Below are positions 36,197 to 42,864 of a stretch of DNA of 64,000 bases, piece by piece; the stretch's first letter is position 1, and each line of letters starts with the position of its first letter. Source of the stretch: Polaromonas sp. (GTDB lineage Bacteria; Pseudomonadota; Gammaproteobacteria; Burkholderiales; Burkholderiaceae_C); contig NZ_JACPOF010000004.1 of assembly GCF_016185115.1 (NCBI RefSeq), positions 651,398-715,397 of the forward strand, given 5' to 3'. The translations under genes and the position numbers were made by a program. The notes below the pieces were generated by a model. The model made no database searches. It saw only the letters and a list, made by a program, of their open reading frames with translations, and was not told where the DNA came from.

Positions 36197-37162
36197 ATGA
36201 CCATAGCTTTGCAAAAGGCCGTCTCCGATGCGCGCGCAAGCCTGAAACGGCCGGGCGAAAGCATAGGCGCGGCCACCTCGGCATCACCGCGTTTTGAACT
36301 CTTCAACGCGCCCAACTCCATCTGCTCGCAAAAAGTGCGGACGGTACTCGCCCATCACCAGATCCCCTACCGCTCGCAACACGTCGATATTTTTGAGGGA
36401 GAAACCTACCTGCCCGCCTATGTGCGGCTGCGCATGGCTGGCTGCGAAGCCCTGGGCGGCGGGCTGGTGAACGCCCATACGGGTAGCACGTCCGTGACTG
36501 CCGGCGGGTGCGACCCGGCAGTGGTGCCGCTGCTGGTCGACTGGGAAACTGGCGAAGTGCTGGTCGATTCCAAGCGCATCTGCTTTTATCTGGACAAGGT
36601 TGCCGCAAAACGACCATCACTGCGGCCTGCAGGCCTGGAAAAGCAGGTTGACGCCCAGCTCGACGTTGTCGATAACCTGCCCAACTACCAGATGCTCGCG
36701 GGCAAACCGCCAGGTGTTGACCACAGACCCGAATCACGGCGTAAAAGCAACGGCGTCGGCTTTGCCATGGGCAAGGTCGAACGCTGCGACCGCTACCTGG
36801 CCGAATTCAGCAACGATGCCGACCTTGTCAAAGCCTATTCGGCCAAACGGGCCAAGGAACTGAACGCGGCAGAGCAGCTGTTCACCCCTGAAGCGATGCA
36901 GGCCGCCTATGACAAGGCCGAAGCCGGTTGCGCAAGCCTGGAGCGTGTGCTGGATGCCAGCAGCTCGCAATGGCTGCTGGGTGACAACATCACCATGGCC
37001 GACCTCTACTGGGGCATCGAATTGCTGCGCATGAAAAACATGGCCGTCGAGTCGTTCTGGGCCAATGGCGCCAAACCTTCAGTGGCGGCCTTTGTTGAAA
37101 AAGCCGGTTCCATTCCAGCCATCCGCAGCGCCATCGTCGAATGGCCCGGCGCTTTGTATTGA
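36197..37162 (+). CDS. Glutathione S-transferase-fold protein
   Basis: 321 residues. After about 30 disordered residues comes a glutaredoxin-like domain starting FELFNAPNSICSQKVR, with Ser41 and Cys43 at the glutathione-activating position. PAVVPLLVDWETGEVLVDSKRI supplies the cis-Pro and Ser of the glutathione site. The all-helical domain occupies about 170-321 (WLLGDNITMADLYWGIELLR). An insertion of about 30 residues (LGGGLVNAHTGSTSVTAGG) before the cis-Pro is unusual and recalls dehalogenating or isomerising GSTs. It is the last chromosomal gene before the tRNA. Confidence 0.8.
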   Translation: MTIALQKAVSDARASLKRPGESIGAATSASPRFELFNAPNSICSQKVRTVLAHHQIPYRSQHVDIFEGETYLPAYVRLRMAGCEALGGGLVNAHTGSTSVTAGGCDPAVVPLLVDWETGEVLVDSKRICFYLDKVAAKRPSLRPAGLEKQVDAQLDVVDNLPNYQMLAGKPPGVDHRPESRRKSNGVGFAMGKVERCDRYLAEFSNDADLVKAYSAKRAKELNAAEQLFTPEAMQAAYDKAEAGCASLERVLDASSSQWLLGDNITMADLYWGIELLRMKNMAVESFWANGAKPSVAAFVEKAGSIPAIRSAIVEWPGALY

Positions 37163-37206
37163 GGCCGCCAACAAGGCCAAATTTCAGGCTATAATCTTGG
37201 ACTTGT

Positions 37207-37283
37207 CGGAGTGTGGCGCAGTCTGGTAGCGCACCTGGTTTGGGACCAGGGGGTCCAAGGTTCGAATCCTTGTACTCCGACCA
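37207..37283 (+). tRNA. tRNA-Pro (anticodon TGG)
   Basis: A 77-nt cloverleaf including an encoded CCA at 37281-37283. The acceptor arm is CGGAGTG/TACTCCG. The anticodon stem CCTGG/CCAGG (37234-37238, 37246-37250) encloses the loop TTTGGGA with anticodon TGG at 37241-37243. The T-arm contains GGTTCGAATCC. All arms are intact. A terminator follows at 37300-37343. Confidence 0.97.
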
Positions 37284-37299
37284 TCAAATCTTTTAAATA

Positions 37300-37343
37300 A
37301 AGCTCAAAAAGTTTACGAAAGTGAGCTTGTTGAGCTTTTTTTT
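37300..37343 (+). terminator. Rho-independent terminator after tRNA-Pro
   Basis: AAGCTCAA at 37300-37307 pairs with TTGAGCTT at 37330-37337, directly followed by six more T residues. An internal GAAAGTGAGC segment gives an alternative fold. It terminates the tRNA-Pro transcript before the prophage junction. Confidence 0.85.
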
Positions 37344-37492
37344 CGGGTGCGCCGAAAATTCAGCTTTTTGAGATGAAGTGCAAGGCGCCCGGAGCGCAGG
37401 ACACCGGAATGCACTTGGGTGCATGAGGATTCCGAGCACCGCGCAACGCAGCAATTCGCTCAAAAAATGGATTTGCGGCACATCCGGTTTCT
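37344..37492. other. Chromosomal spacer before the attachment site
   Basis: This 149-bp stretch holds no gene. It contains a GC-rich interspersed-type sequence (around 37375-37450, reading AAGGCGCCCGGAGCG and ATGCACTTGGGTGCAT) that I associate from memory with tRNA spacers in Comamonadaceae. GCACTTGGGTGC (37411-37422) can form a small hairpin. It is probably host spacer between tRNA-Pro and the former tRNA-Arg gene. Confidence 0.4.
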
Positions 37493-37533
37493 GCCCGTAG
37501 CTCAGTTGGATAGAGCAACAGCCTTCTAAGCTG
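37493..37533 (+). other. tRNA-Arg(TCT) 5' fragment, candidate prophage attachment site
   Basis: These 41 bases reproduce the 5' half of a bacterial tRNA-Arg(TCT): acceptor remnant GCCCG, TA, D-arm GCTCAGTTGGATAGAGC and anticodon loop CTTCTAA (anticodon at 37525-37527). Similarity stops in the 3' anticodon stem, and no T-arm or CCA end follows. Phage genes start just downstream, so this is most simply the left attachment core. The remaining tRNA half should be at the other prophage end, beyond the window. A decayed tRNA relic is the alternative. Confidence 0.65.
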
Positions 37534-37574
37534 GACAAGGTTTCTATGATTGACGCCATCTGTAGCCAAGTTCG

Positions 37575-37649
37575 CGCTCCGCAAACCTGTTGCTTTGAAC
37601 AGTATTCAAAGCCGCATTATTTCGTTTCTTGATGGTCCATTGCGGAGCG
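37575..37649. repeat. Inverted repeat next to the attachment site
   Basis: A perfect 10-bp inverted repeat, CGCTCCGCAA (37575-37584) and TTGCGGAGCG (37640-37649), lies between the tRNA-Arg fragment and the holin-end genes, with 55 bp between arms. Integrase arm-type sites or a terminator remnant are possible. No T-run follows either arm. The stretch 37534-37652 has no other feature. Confidence 0.4.
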
Positions 37650-37652
37650 GAT

Positions 37653-37715
37653 TTAACCCCGCCCAAACACAGCAAAGCCGATGCAGAAGCCTGCCAGTAG
37701 GCCGATGACCAGCAT
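37653..37715 (-). CDS. Possible 20-residue membrane peptide at prophage end
   Basis: A short frame from the ATG at 37715 encodes a single hydrophobic helix (MLVIGLLAGFCIGFAVFGRG) ending in a positively charged tail. It begins 15 bp after the holin stop on the same strand, so it would be the last gene of the lysis cassette. No clear ribosome-binding site precedes it. The hydrophobic, charged-end composition argues for coding, but the length makes it uncertain. Confidence 0.3.
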   Translation of the reverse strand: MLVIGLLAGFCIGFAVFGRG

Positions 37716-37729
37716 TGGGGCGTAGCCTG

Positions 37730-38140
37730 TTATGCCGCCCCTTTGACCTTCTCGATAGTCCGCAGGCCACCCAGACCCAGCAGGCCAGCCAGCAGCGGCC
37801 AAAGGTCGGCTGTGTCGATGTCTGGCAGGTCTATGTCGTGACCCAACGCCGCACAAATCATCACCAGCAGCGGACCGCCGATGTATTTGAACCCGATGGC
37901 GCAGGCGCATATCCAGCCGACAAAGGGACGCCAGCCGGCCACAAACAAGCTGGAGCTTGCGGCCTCTACCTTGTTAATCTCCATCTGGCCTTTTGCCAAG
38001 TCGGTATTTGCCTGCAACTGCGCAAGTTCACCGCTCTGCGCCATTTTCAGCAGCTCCAGCTTTGCGGCGTCGGCTGCGCCCTTGTCGGGCAGGATCTTGT
38101 CCAGCAGGTTGGGCAAGAGAGTGAGAAGTGCAGGCCACAT
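37730..38140 (-). CDS. Phage holin, 3-TM type
   Basis: 136 residues. An amphipathic, Leu/Ala-rich N-terminus with a charged helix (AKLELLKMAQSGELAQLQAN) is followed by the conserved VAGWRPFVGWICACAIGF segment. Further hydrophobic segments lie around 88-100 and 113-125. The WRPFVGW motif is typical of the GTA/phage holin_3TM family. It would permeabilise the inner membrane and release the endopeptidase encoded just upstream. The position at the end of the late operon beside the M15 gene supports this. Confidence 0.82.
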   Translation of the reverse strand: MWPALLTLLPNLLDKILPDKGAADAAKLELLKMAQSGELAQLQANTDLAKGQMEINKVEAASSSLFVAGWRPFVGWICACAIGFKYIGGPLLVMICAALGHDIDLPDIDTADLWPLLAGLLGLGGLRTIEKVKGAA

Positions 38141-38144
38141 AGAT

Positions 38145-38591
38145 TTACCCCACGATCCCGGCGTGCGTGCCAGATTGGTTGATGGTGATGACGCGGTTGA
38201 TGTCTTTGGACGGCCTGCGGGTCGAGCAATGTATCCATGAGCCGAATTCGTAGATAACCTGACCTATCCCCAGGCTGTCGATCTTGTCCGCCAGGTGCAT
38301 CGCAACCGCCTTTGGCGTGCCGAATGCCGGACACTTGAAATCCACCGCCATGGCTTTGGGGTGGTCGCTGGTATCCGATGACCCGATGGCCCGGTTGACC
38401 TCTGGCGAACGGTAGCCGCTGGTGATGAAAATTGGCCTGTCACCCAGCACCGCCCGGATCTTCTCCATCATCTCAGCCGTGTTTTGCGCTGTCATCAGCA
38501 ATTCAGGCGGCAGGCTGTTATCCAGTCGGCGGCGCTCTGCCGTCTCGCTGGCTGTGAATTCGTCAAGCGTGAAGTTTGCAGAGAGTTTCAT
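38145..38591 (-). CDS. Phage endolysin, peptidase M15 (D-Ala/L,D-type endopeptidase)
   Basis: 148 residues. The M15_3 pattern begins with LSANFTLDEFTASETAER. It contains SGYRSPEVNRAIG and zinc ligands His77 and Asp84 in SDHPKAMAVDF, then His121 in WIHCS. It cleaves peptidoglycan cross-links. There is no signal peptide or SAR helix, so release depends on the holin. It overlaps the lipoprotein gene by 4 bp and precedes the holin gene by 4 bp. Confidence 0.9.
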   Translation of the reverse strand: MKLSANFTLDEFTASETAERRRLDNSLPPELLMTAQNTAEMMEKIRAVLGDRPIFITSGYRSPEVNRAIGSSDTSDHPKAMAVDFKCPAFGTPKAVAMHLADKIDSLGIGQVIYEFGSWIHCSTRRPSKDINRVITINQSGTHAGIVG

Positions 38592-38770
38592 AACGGCGTC
38601 ATCCTTCGTAAATCAGCGGCATCCTCGCCAGCGTCAAAGCCCTTGCCGTAGCCGTTTATCCATGCCTTACCCATGGCAGTTCCAAGCTGTGCTGGTGTCA
38701 GGGTCAGGCAGTCAGGGCATTTCGTTGCACATCCACTCAGCAGAAAGGCCGCGAGGATGGCGGCTTTCAT
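38588..38770 (-). CDS. Small phage lipoprotein, possible outer spanin (Rz1-like)
   Basis: 60 residues. The N-terminus MKAAILAAFLLSGC has a lipobox (LLSGC), so it would be a lipid-anchored envelope protein after cleavage to about 48 residues. It sits between a one-TM charged protein gene and the endolysin gene, each overlapping by 4 bp. That is where outer-spanin genes usually lie. It lacks the proline-rich character of lambda Rz1. Spanin function is therefore inferred from position and the lipobox only. Confidence 0.6.
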   Translation of the reverse strand: MKAAILAAFLLSGCATKCPDCLTLTPAQLGTAMGKAWINGYGKGFDAGEDAADLRRMTPL

Positions 38771-39003
38771 GACTTGTCTGCCTTTGTGTCGAGCTTCGTG
38801 GCGATGCCCTTGAGCAGCTCCTTTATTTCCCTCGCCTCATCCTTGAAGTCGTCTTTGGTGATGTAGGTTTTGGGCAATTCCTCGCGCAGCTTGGCAAGGT
38901 CGTTTCGAAGCTCCTGAACAGCAGCCCACAATTGCCGAGCGAACCAGCCGACAGCAGCTAGAGCCGACCCGGCCCCAAGGTTGATAACTGTCTGGTAATC
39001 CAT
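38767..39003 (-). CDS. Small one-TM coiled-coil phage protein, possible inner spanin or holin accessory
   Basis: 78 residues. One N-terminal hydrophobic segment (INLGAGSALAAVGWFARQLW) is followed by a heptad-like charged helix (VQELRNDLAKLREELP) and a Lys/Asp-rich tail. This is an N-in, C-out inner-spanin-like topology, though short. It also resembles small XhlA-type lysis accessory proteins. It overlaps the lipoprotein gene by 4 bp (ATGA), consistent with a spanin pair. Confidence 0.55.
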   Translation of the reverse strand: MDYQTVINLGAGSALAAVGWFARQLWAAVQELRNDLAKLREELPKTYITKDDFKDEAREIKELLKGIATKLDTKADKS

Positions 39004-39016
39004 TGGTCCGGTCTTT

Positions 39017-39316
39017 CTATCGGAGTTTTACGTGCTGGCCGCTGGGTGCAAACCAGTTAAGGAAATTCGCCAGTGCGATGGCGAACTCTCCACGCCAGCC
39101 GGGAACCTTGGCGATGGCCGGTAGCTGCACGGTGATGGTCCATGCAACAGGCTTTTGCCAAGTGAAGAAGCACATCAGCATGTTGTAAAAAACATCGAGC
39201 GGATAGCCGAAGATGCCGAACACCTTGAACGCCACCCAAAACCCGCCACGCTCGTACTGCACGTACAGCACATAGAGCAGGAACAGGCCGAGCGGGGAGA
39301 TGGCGAGCCAGATCAT
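39017..39316 (-). CDS. Phage membrane protein, unknown function
   Basis: 99 residues. The N-terminal hydrophobic helix IWLAISPLGLFLLYVLYVQY is followed by a basic, aromatic-rich middle (GGFWVAFKVFGIFGYPLDVFYN) and a less hydrophobic C-terminus. It lies between the tail-fibre accessory gene and the lysis genes and overlaps the former by 4 bp. It may belong to the lysis cassette. I do not recognise a family. Confidence 0.55.
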   Translation of the reverse strand: MIWLAISPLGLFLLYVLYVQYERGGFWVAFKVFGIFGYPLDVFYNMLMCFFTWQKPVAWTITVQLPAIAKVPGWRGEFAIALANFLNWFAPSGQHVKLR

Positions 39317-39627
39317 GCTTCGGCCCTGATTGCGGCCACGGCCAGGAACAGGTCTTTGGCGTTCTTGTAGCCGGGGTTTGATGCGTAAATCTGCGCTTCA
39401 GTCTTGCCACTCACAGCGCCTGCGGCTTGCATTCCTGCTATTGCTGCATAAAGCTGCCATTCACTTTCCAGCGTCAGGCCGCGAACAGCCAACAATGCGG
39501 CGATGCGAGTGTCTTTGGTCGGTGCGCGTGCAGCCTCCCAAGTCGCAACATCTTCAGCCGATGCAACGCTATCCCCGAGCCTCATTTCACCAAAGTAAAG
39601 GGCGCCAGTTTGTGAGTCTTTGAACAT
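39313..39627 (-). CDS. Phage protein downstream of tail fibre (possible assembly accessory)
   Basis: 104 residues. FKDSQTGALYFGEMRLGDSVA recalls the first segment of small tail-fibre-associated proteins, and WEAARAPTKDTRIAALLAVRG resembles the helical part of tail-fibre assembly proteins. The gene starts 9 bp after the tail-fibre stop, the usual place for a chaperone. The family is suggested by pattern and position only. Confidence 0.55.
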   Translation of the reverse strand: MFKDSQTGALYFGEMRLGDSVASAEDVATWEAARAPTKDTRIAALLAVRGLTLESEWQLYAAIAGMQAAGAVSGKTEAQIYASNPGYKNAKDLFLAVAAIRAEA

Positions 39628-39636
39628 GGCAATTCC

Positions 39637-41046
39637 TTAGAATGTCCCTTGGGCCAAAAACCGATACTTCCAACTTGCTGCCGTCAAACCAACAACAGCG
39701 CCGCCAGCCGGTGGGGTCATGGCGATCTTGCCGCCATCCCCGGTACTGAAACCCATGCTCAACCGGGTTTTACTAATTGAAACCGGCAAGTAACTTGAAC
39801 CACTCAAGCCGCAATTGAGTAGCGCATAGCGCTGACCGACAGTGAATGAGCCATCGGCGGTTGTGCATTCGATTTCAACCTGACCGACAAACTCTTGGGT
39901 GCCAAGATTGTGGTTTGCTGATATTGCGGCGCTCAGTCCGGGAAGCGTTGCAACCCAAACCTGTGTATATTTCCGCAACTTCGCATAGCTGGTTACGCTG
40001 GTGACTGCCACACCAGATGTGACAAGCTCGCCTTCTGGTACGCGCTGGACAACCGTGGCAACGCCAGCAATACCGACATACATCGTGTTGGTGTCGGTGA
40101 CGTAGGTATGCTGCCCGGTGGTGGTCGAGATAGCAACACTGGAATCCTGCACGATGTAAGGCAGCGTCGAGAAAACGCCGGTAATCGCGCCCGTGGTCGT
40201 ATTGCGGTCGTAGAAGGTGTACAGCGTGCTTGATGCGGTCAGCGTGGCCCAAAATGCCGTAGCGTCTGCCGTGATGGAGCCGGGGTAATCAATCCGCCCG
40301 TTTGCACCGATGCCGCCAGGGAAGGACAGCCGAATCGGTGTGGTCGTTGCCAGGATGTTGGCATTCAGACCTGTACCAATCGCCATGCGCGTCGCTGCGC
40401 CGCCGAATACGGTCATGGGGGGAATGGAGAACAGGGCTGTCGCTGTGCGGAAGGCCGTACCTAGCGTGCTTTCTGGAATCGACGGATTATTCGCAGAAAG
40501 TAGCCCATAGGCCACACTGGACAAGCTGGCGTCAAGCGCGCCGGAAATGTTCGTTACCGTGATGGTTGTATTTGGTGCGGAGTAGACAGCGGACACAACA
40601 GAGCTGTAAACCGTGCCGCCAGCGTTGACGGTCTTTAGCTTGCGCAGTGCCTCAAACACCAGCGTCTGGTCGTTCGGCACTGAAAAGCTCGTCGGGCTGA
40701 TATATGTAGGCACAAGCCCGGAATCAATCCACTCCGTGACTGACGAGGTGGTGTCATTCACCCCGCGCACGTTGTCGGCACCAAGGCTTGACTGGACAAC
40801 TCCCGCAGCGTCGGTAATGACGAATTTCAGAGCCACGCCGCCCAACATCCAGACATTGCTTGCAGGAACACCCAAGCTGTTCAAAATCATGGGGTTGGCT
40901 TGCTGCGTCGCCCCGGTGTTGTCGGTATAGGTCGCGGCTGGCGTGGTTGTGCCTGCCAGATAGGTGTAAATCTTCCAGCCGACAGCGGGAACGCCTGCGG
41001 ATGTTTCGATTTGGCTATTGCCGATAGGACTGCGGAAATAAGGCAT
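39637..41046 (-). CDS. Phage tail fibre/receptor-binding protein
   Basis: 469 residues. The N-terminal 95 residues (PYFRSPIGNSQIETSAGVP, WKIYTYLAGTTTPAATYTDN, then NVRGV) match the virion-attachment domain shared by fibres of Burkholderia-type podoviruses. Residues after 110 are Thr/Ser/Gly-rich beta-structure ending in WKYRFLAQGTF. It would bind the host surface. A terminator separates it from the ejection genes, so it may have its own promoter or rely on antitermination. No variable-repeat pair of a diversity-generating element was seen. Confidence 0.8.
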   Translation of the reverse strand: MPYFRSPIGNSQIETSAGVPAVGWKIYTYLAGTTTPAATYTDNTGATQQANPMILNSLGVPASNVWMLGGVALKFVITDAAGVVQSSLGADNVRGVNDTTSSVTEWIDSGLVPTYISPTSFSVPNDQTLVFEALRKLKTVNAGGTVYSSVVSAVYSAPNTTITVTNISGALDASLSSVAYGLLSANNPSIPESTLGTAFRTATALFSIPPMTVFGGAATRMAIGTGLNANILATTTPIRLSFPGGIGANGRIDYPGSITADATAFWATLTASSTLYTFYDRNTTTGAITGVFSTLPYIVQDSSVAISTTTGQHTYVTDTNTMYVGIAGVATVVQRVPEGELVTSGVAVTSVTSYAKLRKYTQVWVATLPGLSAAISANHNLGTQEFVGQVEIECTTADGSFTVGQRYALLNCGLSGSSYLPVSISKTRLSMGFSTGDGGKIAMTPPAGGAVVGLTAASWKYRFLAQGTF

Positions 41047-41061
41047 AGGGTTCCCGAAATG

Positions 41062-41093
41062 AAAAAAGCCCCCTGACTTGCGCCGGGAGGCTT
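41062..41093 (-). terminator. Terminator between ejection genes and tail-fibre gene
   Basis: AAGCCCCC (41066-41073) pairs with GGGAGGCTT (41085-41093), with one internal mismatch. On the minus strand the stem is followed by TTTTTT (41067-41062). It lies downstream of the 558-residue ejection protein gene and only about 15 bp before the tail-fibre start, so it probably reduces readthrough into the fibre and lysis genes. Confidence 0.75.
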
Positions 41094-41104
41094 AAAATTG
41101 AGTG

Positions 41105-41191
41105 ATGGAATTTACTGATTACATGATCTGGAAGCTGGTCGTCTTGGGCGTTCTGGCTTTCATCTACGGCTTTATTACCCGTCGCGGTTAG
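41105..41191 (+). CDS. Possible 28-residue membrane peptide on the opposite strand
   Basis: A plus-strand frame from the ATG at 41105 reads MEFTDYMIWKLVVLGVLAFI followed by YGFITRRG. It is an acidic start, one clean hydrophobic helix and a basic end, the composition of a real single-pass peptide. It is too short for usual ORF calling. GGGAGG lies 12 bases upstream, slightly far. It sits in the gap between two minus-strand late genes and is convergent with the 558-residue gene, overlapping its stop. It could be a lysogen-expressed or regulatory peptide. Confidence 0.45.
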   Translation: MEFTDYMIWKLVVLGVLAFIYGFITRRG

Positions 41192-42864
41192 TTCGTCGCA
41201 GCGACTGGAGCCGACCTGAGCAGCAACTGCTGCAAGTCAGGATTACCCAGCATTTGGCGAAGCGACGAATTCCCGGCTGGTGTTGACAAGCGGTTTTGAA
41301 CAAGACTCGACAAACTCAAAGCACGAGCAGCAGGACGCGCCACTACACCTGCCAGCATCAAAGGGTTGGAAGTGGCAGCAGCCATTGACCCGGCAGCAGC
41401 CCAATCAAGGGGACTGGATTGGGGCAGGCTTCCCATCTTTTCGACCGTCTGCGCAGCTTTGGGGAACCTGTTGGCAAACTCCCCGGCTTGGCGAAGTTCA
41501 CCGGAAAGCGGCTTACCTTTTTCCAGCATCTGGCCCAGCTTTCGCGCATCGACTGTTCCGGTGGTTGGATTTAGGGCTTTTTCCACTGTGTAGGTTTTTG
41601 CAATGAGCTGACGCGCATCACGGAACTGCCCCAGAAGATCGGGAGATCCGATGGTACTCAGATGCGACTCCACCGCATCTTCTAGCGCATTTGCAGCGGC
41701 TTTGCTGGCCCTTGCCACATCTGTATTGCCCCCTGGTTTAAATGCGTCGTCGGCTGCGCTGCGCAACTGCTTGATTTTTTCAATGGCAGCGGCGGCATCA
41801 AACGATGGCGATTTGAGCGACTCTACAAGATCAAGCACAGGGCTGGGCTTGGCATTGGGGAATCCTTGCGCAGCCTTGACAAAAGGCGCGGCGATGTTGT
41901 TCAGCGCCTGCGTGTATGTCGCTGGCGGGGTAATCGTGCCAGTGTTGGCAATTGCGTCATAGGCCTGACCTGCGGCCTTGCGGACATTTGTCAAAACGTC
42001 TGGCGTGATTTTTACATCAGGCGCAAGACCCAAGGCTTGAGCGGCAAGGCCATCAGTCACAGCGCCATTTTTTGCACTGGCGTTTTGCGCGGTCGTGAGC
42101 TTTCCGGAAAAGCCTTCGAGCATCCTGTTTGCCAAGGTCGGCTTAGCCTGCGTTGGAGGGATGACGTAACCCAAAGCCCGTGCATCTTCTACGGCCTTGA
42201 GCGCCGCTGGTGACTGAGCGGGGCCATTGATCATTTGCCCGAGCTTGCTGCCAGCCATGCCCAGACCCTTGACGACTACGGGCGCAGCGCCGCCGATCAT
42301 TGCACCCAAAGTTGCATCTTCTGGATTGACCATACCAGCGGATACAGCACCATTAATTGCACCGCCAGCCATGCGCGTCGCCATACCCGCGCCGCCCGCC
42401 TTCATGCCAGCGGTTGAAATAGCCTCAGCCAAGGCCGACGCACCCGGCGCGACTTTTGACAACCCCTGCGCCACAGCAACGCCAGCGCCAGCCGTACCCG
42501 CTATTTCACCCGCGAGTTTTCCGCCCTTGTACATCCATGAATCAGGCTCTGCGCCCATCGTTTGCAAACCTGCGTCCATCTGTGCGCGGCGTTCACGATT
42601 AGACGCAAGAGATAAACCCTTGCCATCCAGCGCATCCTTTGCAATATCCACTGGTGCAAGGATTGTTGCCCCGATAGAGCCAGCACCACGTACAAGGCCA
42701 GCCGCGAGGTTTCCCGCACCTTGCTTGACATCATCCATGAGCGAGGTTTTTGGCGCTTTGAGTTGCGTTTGCAGGATGGCAAAAGCCTGCTCCTGCGTCG
42801 CACCTTCCGGCCCGTCAACCGTGTACTTTTTGCCTTCAGGCGAGGTGAATTCAAAGGTTGCCAT
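41188..42864 (-). CDS. Phage internal virion/ejection protein
   Basis: 558 residues. The N-terminus FTSPEGKKYTVDGPEGATQEQAF is a small domain often found at the start of podoviral ejection proteins. It is followed by Gly/Ala-rich hydrophobic helices (GNLAAGLVRGAGSIGATIL, GEIAGTAGAGVAVAQGL) and long amphipathic helices. Such proteins leave the capsid with the DNA and form a conduit across the envelope. It starts immediately after the preceding stop (TAAATG). No lytic transglycosylase motif was seen. Confidence 0.72.
   Translation of the reverse strand: MATFEFTSPEGKKYTVDGPEGATQEQAFAILQTQLKAPKTSLMDDVKQGAGNLAAGLVRGAGSIGATILAPVDIAKDALDGKGLSLASNRERRAQMDAGLQTMGAEPDSWMYKGGKLAGEIAGTAGAGVAVAQGLSKVAPGASALAEAISTAGMKAGGAGMATRMAGGAINGAVSAGMVNPEDATLGAMIGGAAPVVVKGLGMAGSKLGQMINGPAQSPAALKAVEDARALGYVIPPTQAKPTLANRMLEGFSGKLTTAQNASAKNGAVTDGLAAQALGLAPDVKITPDVLTNVRKAAGQAYDAIANTGTITPPATYTQALNNIAAPFVKAAQGFPNAKPSPVLDLVESLKSPSFDAAAAIEKIKQLRSAADDAFKPGGNTDVARASKAAANALEDAVESHLSTIGSPDLLGQFRDARQLIAKTYTVEKALNPTTGTVDARKLGQMLEKGKPLSGELRQAGEFANRFPKAAQTVEKMGSLPQSSPLDWAAAGSMAAATSNPLMLAGVVARPAARALSLSSLVQNRLSTPAGNSSLRQMLGNPDLQQLLLRSAPVAATN

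Noticed and set aside
37653..37910. 85-codon minus-strand frame at the prophage end
   Set aside because: Its first two thirds are the shadow of the holin gene; only the final 20 codons after an internal ATG look like a membrane peptide and are reported as such.
39637..41046. Diversity-generating retroelement at the tail fibre
   Set aside because: Some betaproteobacterial podoviruses carry one, but no reverse transcriptase gene and no template/variable repeat pair were found in the window.
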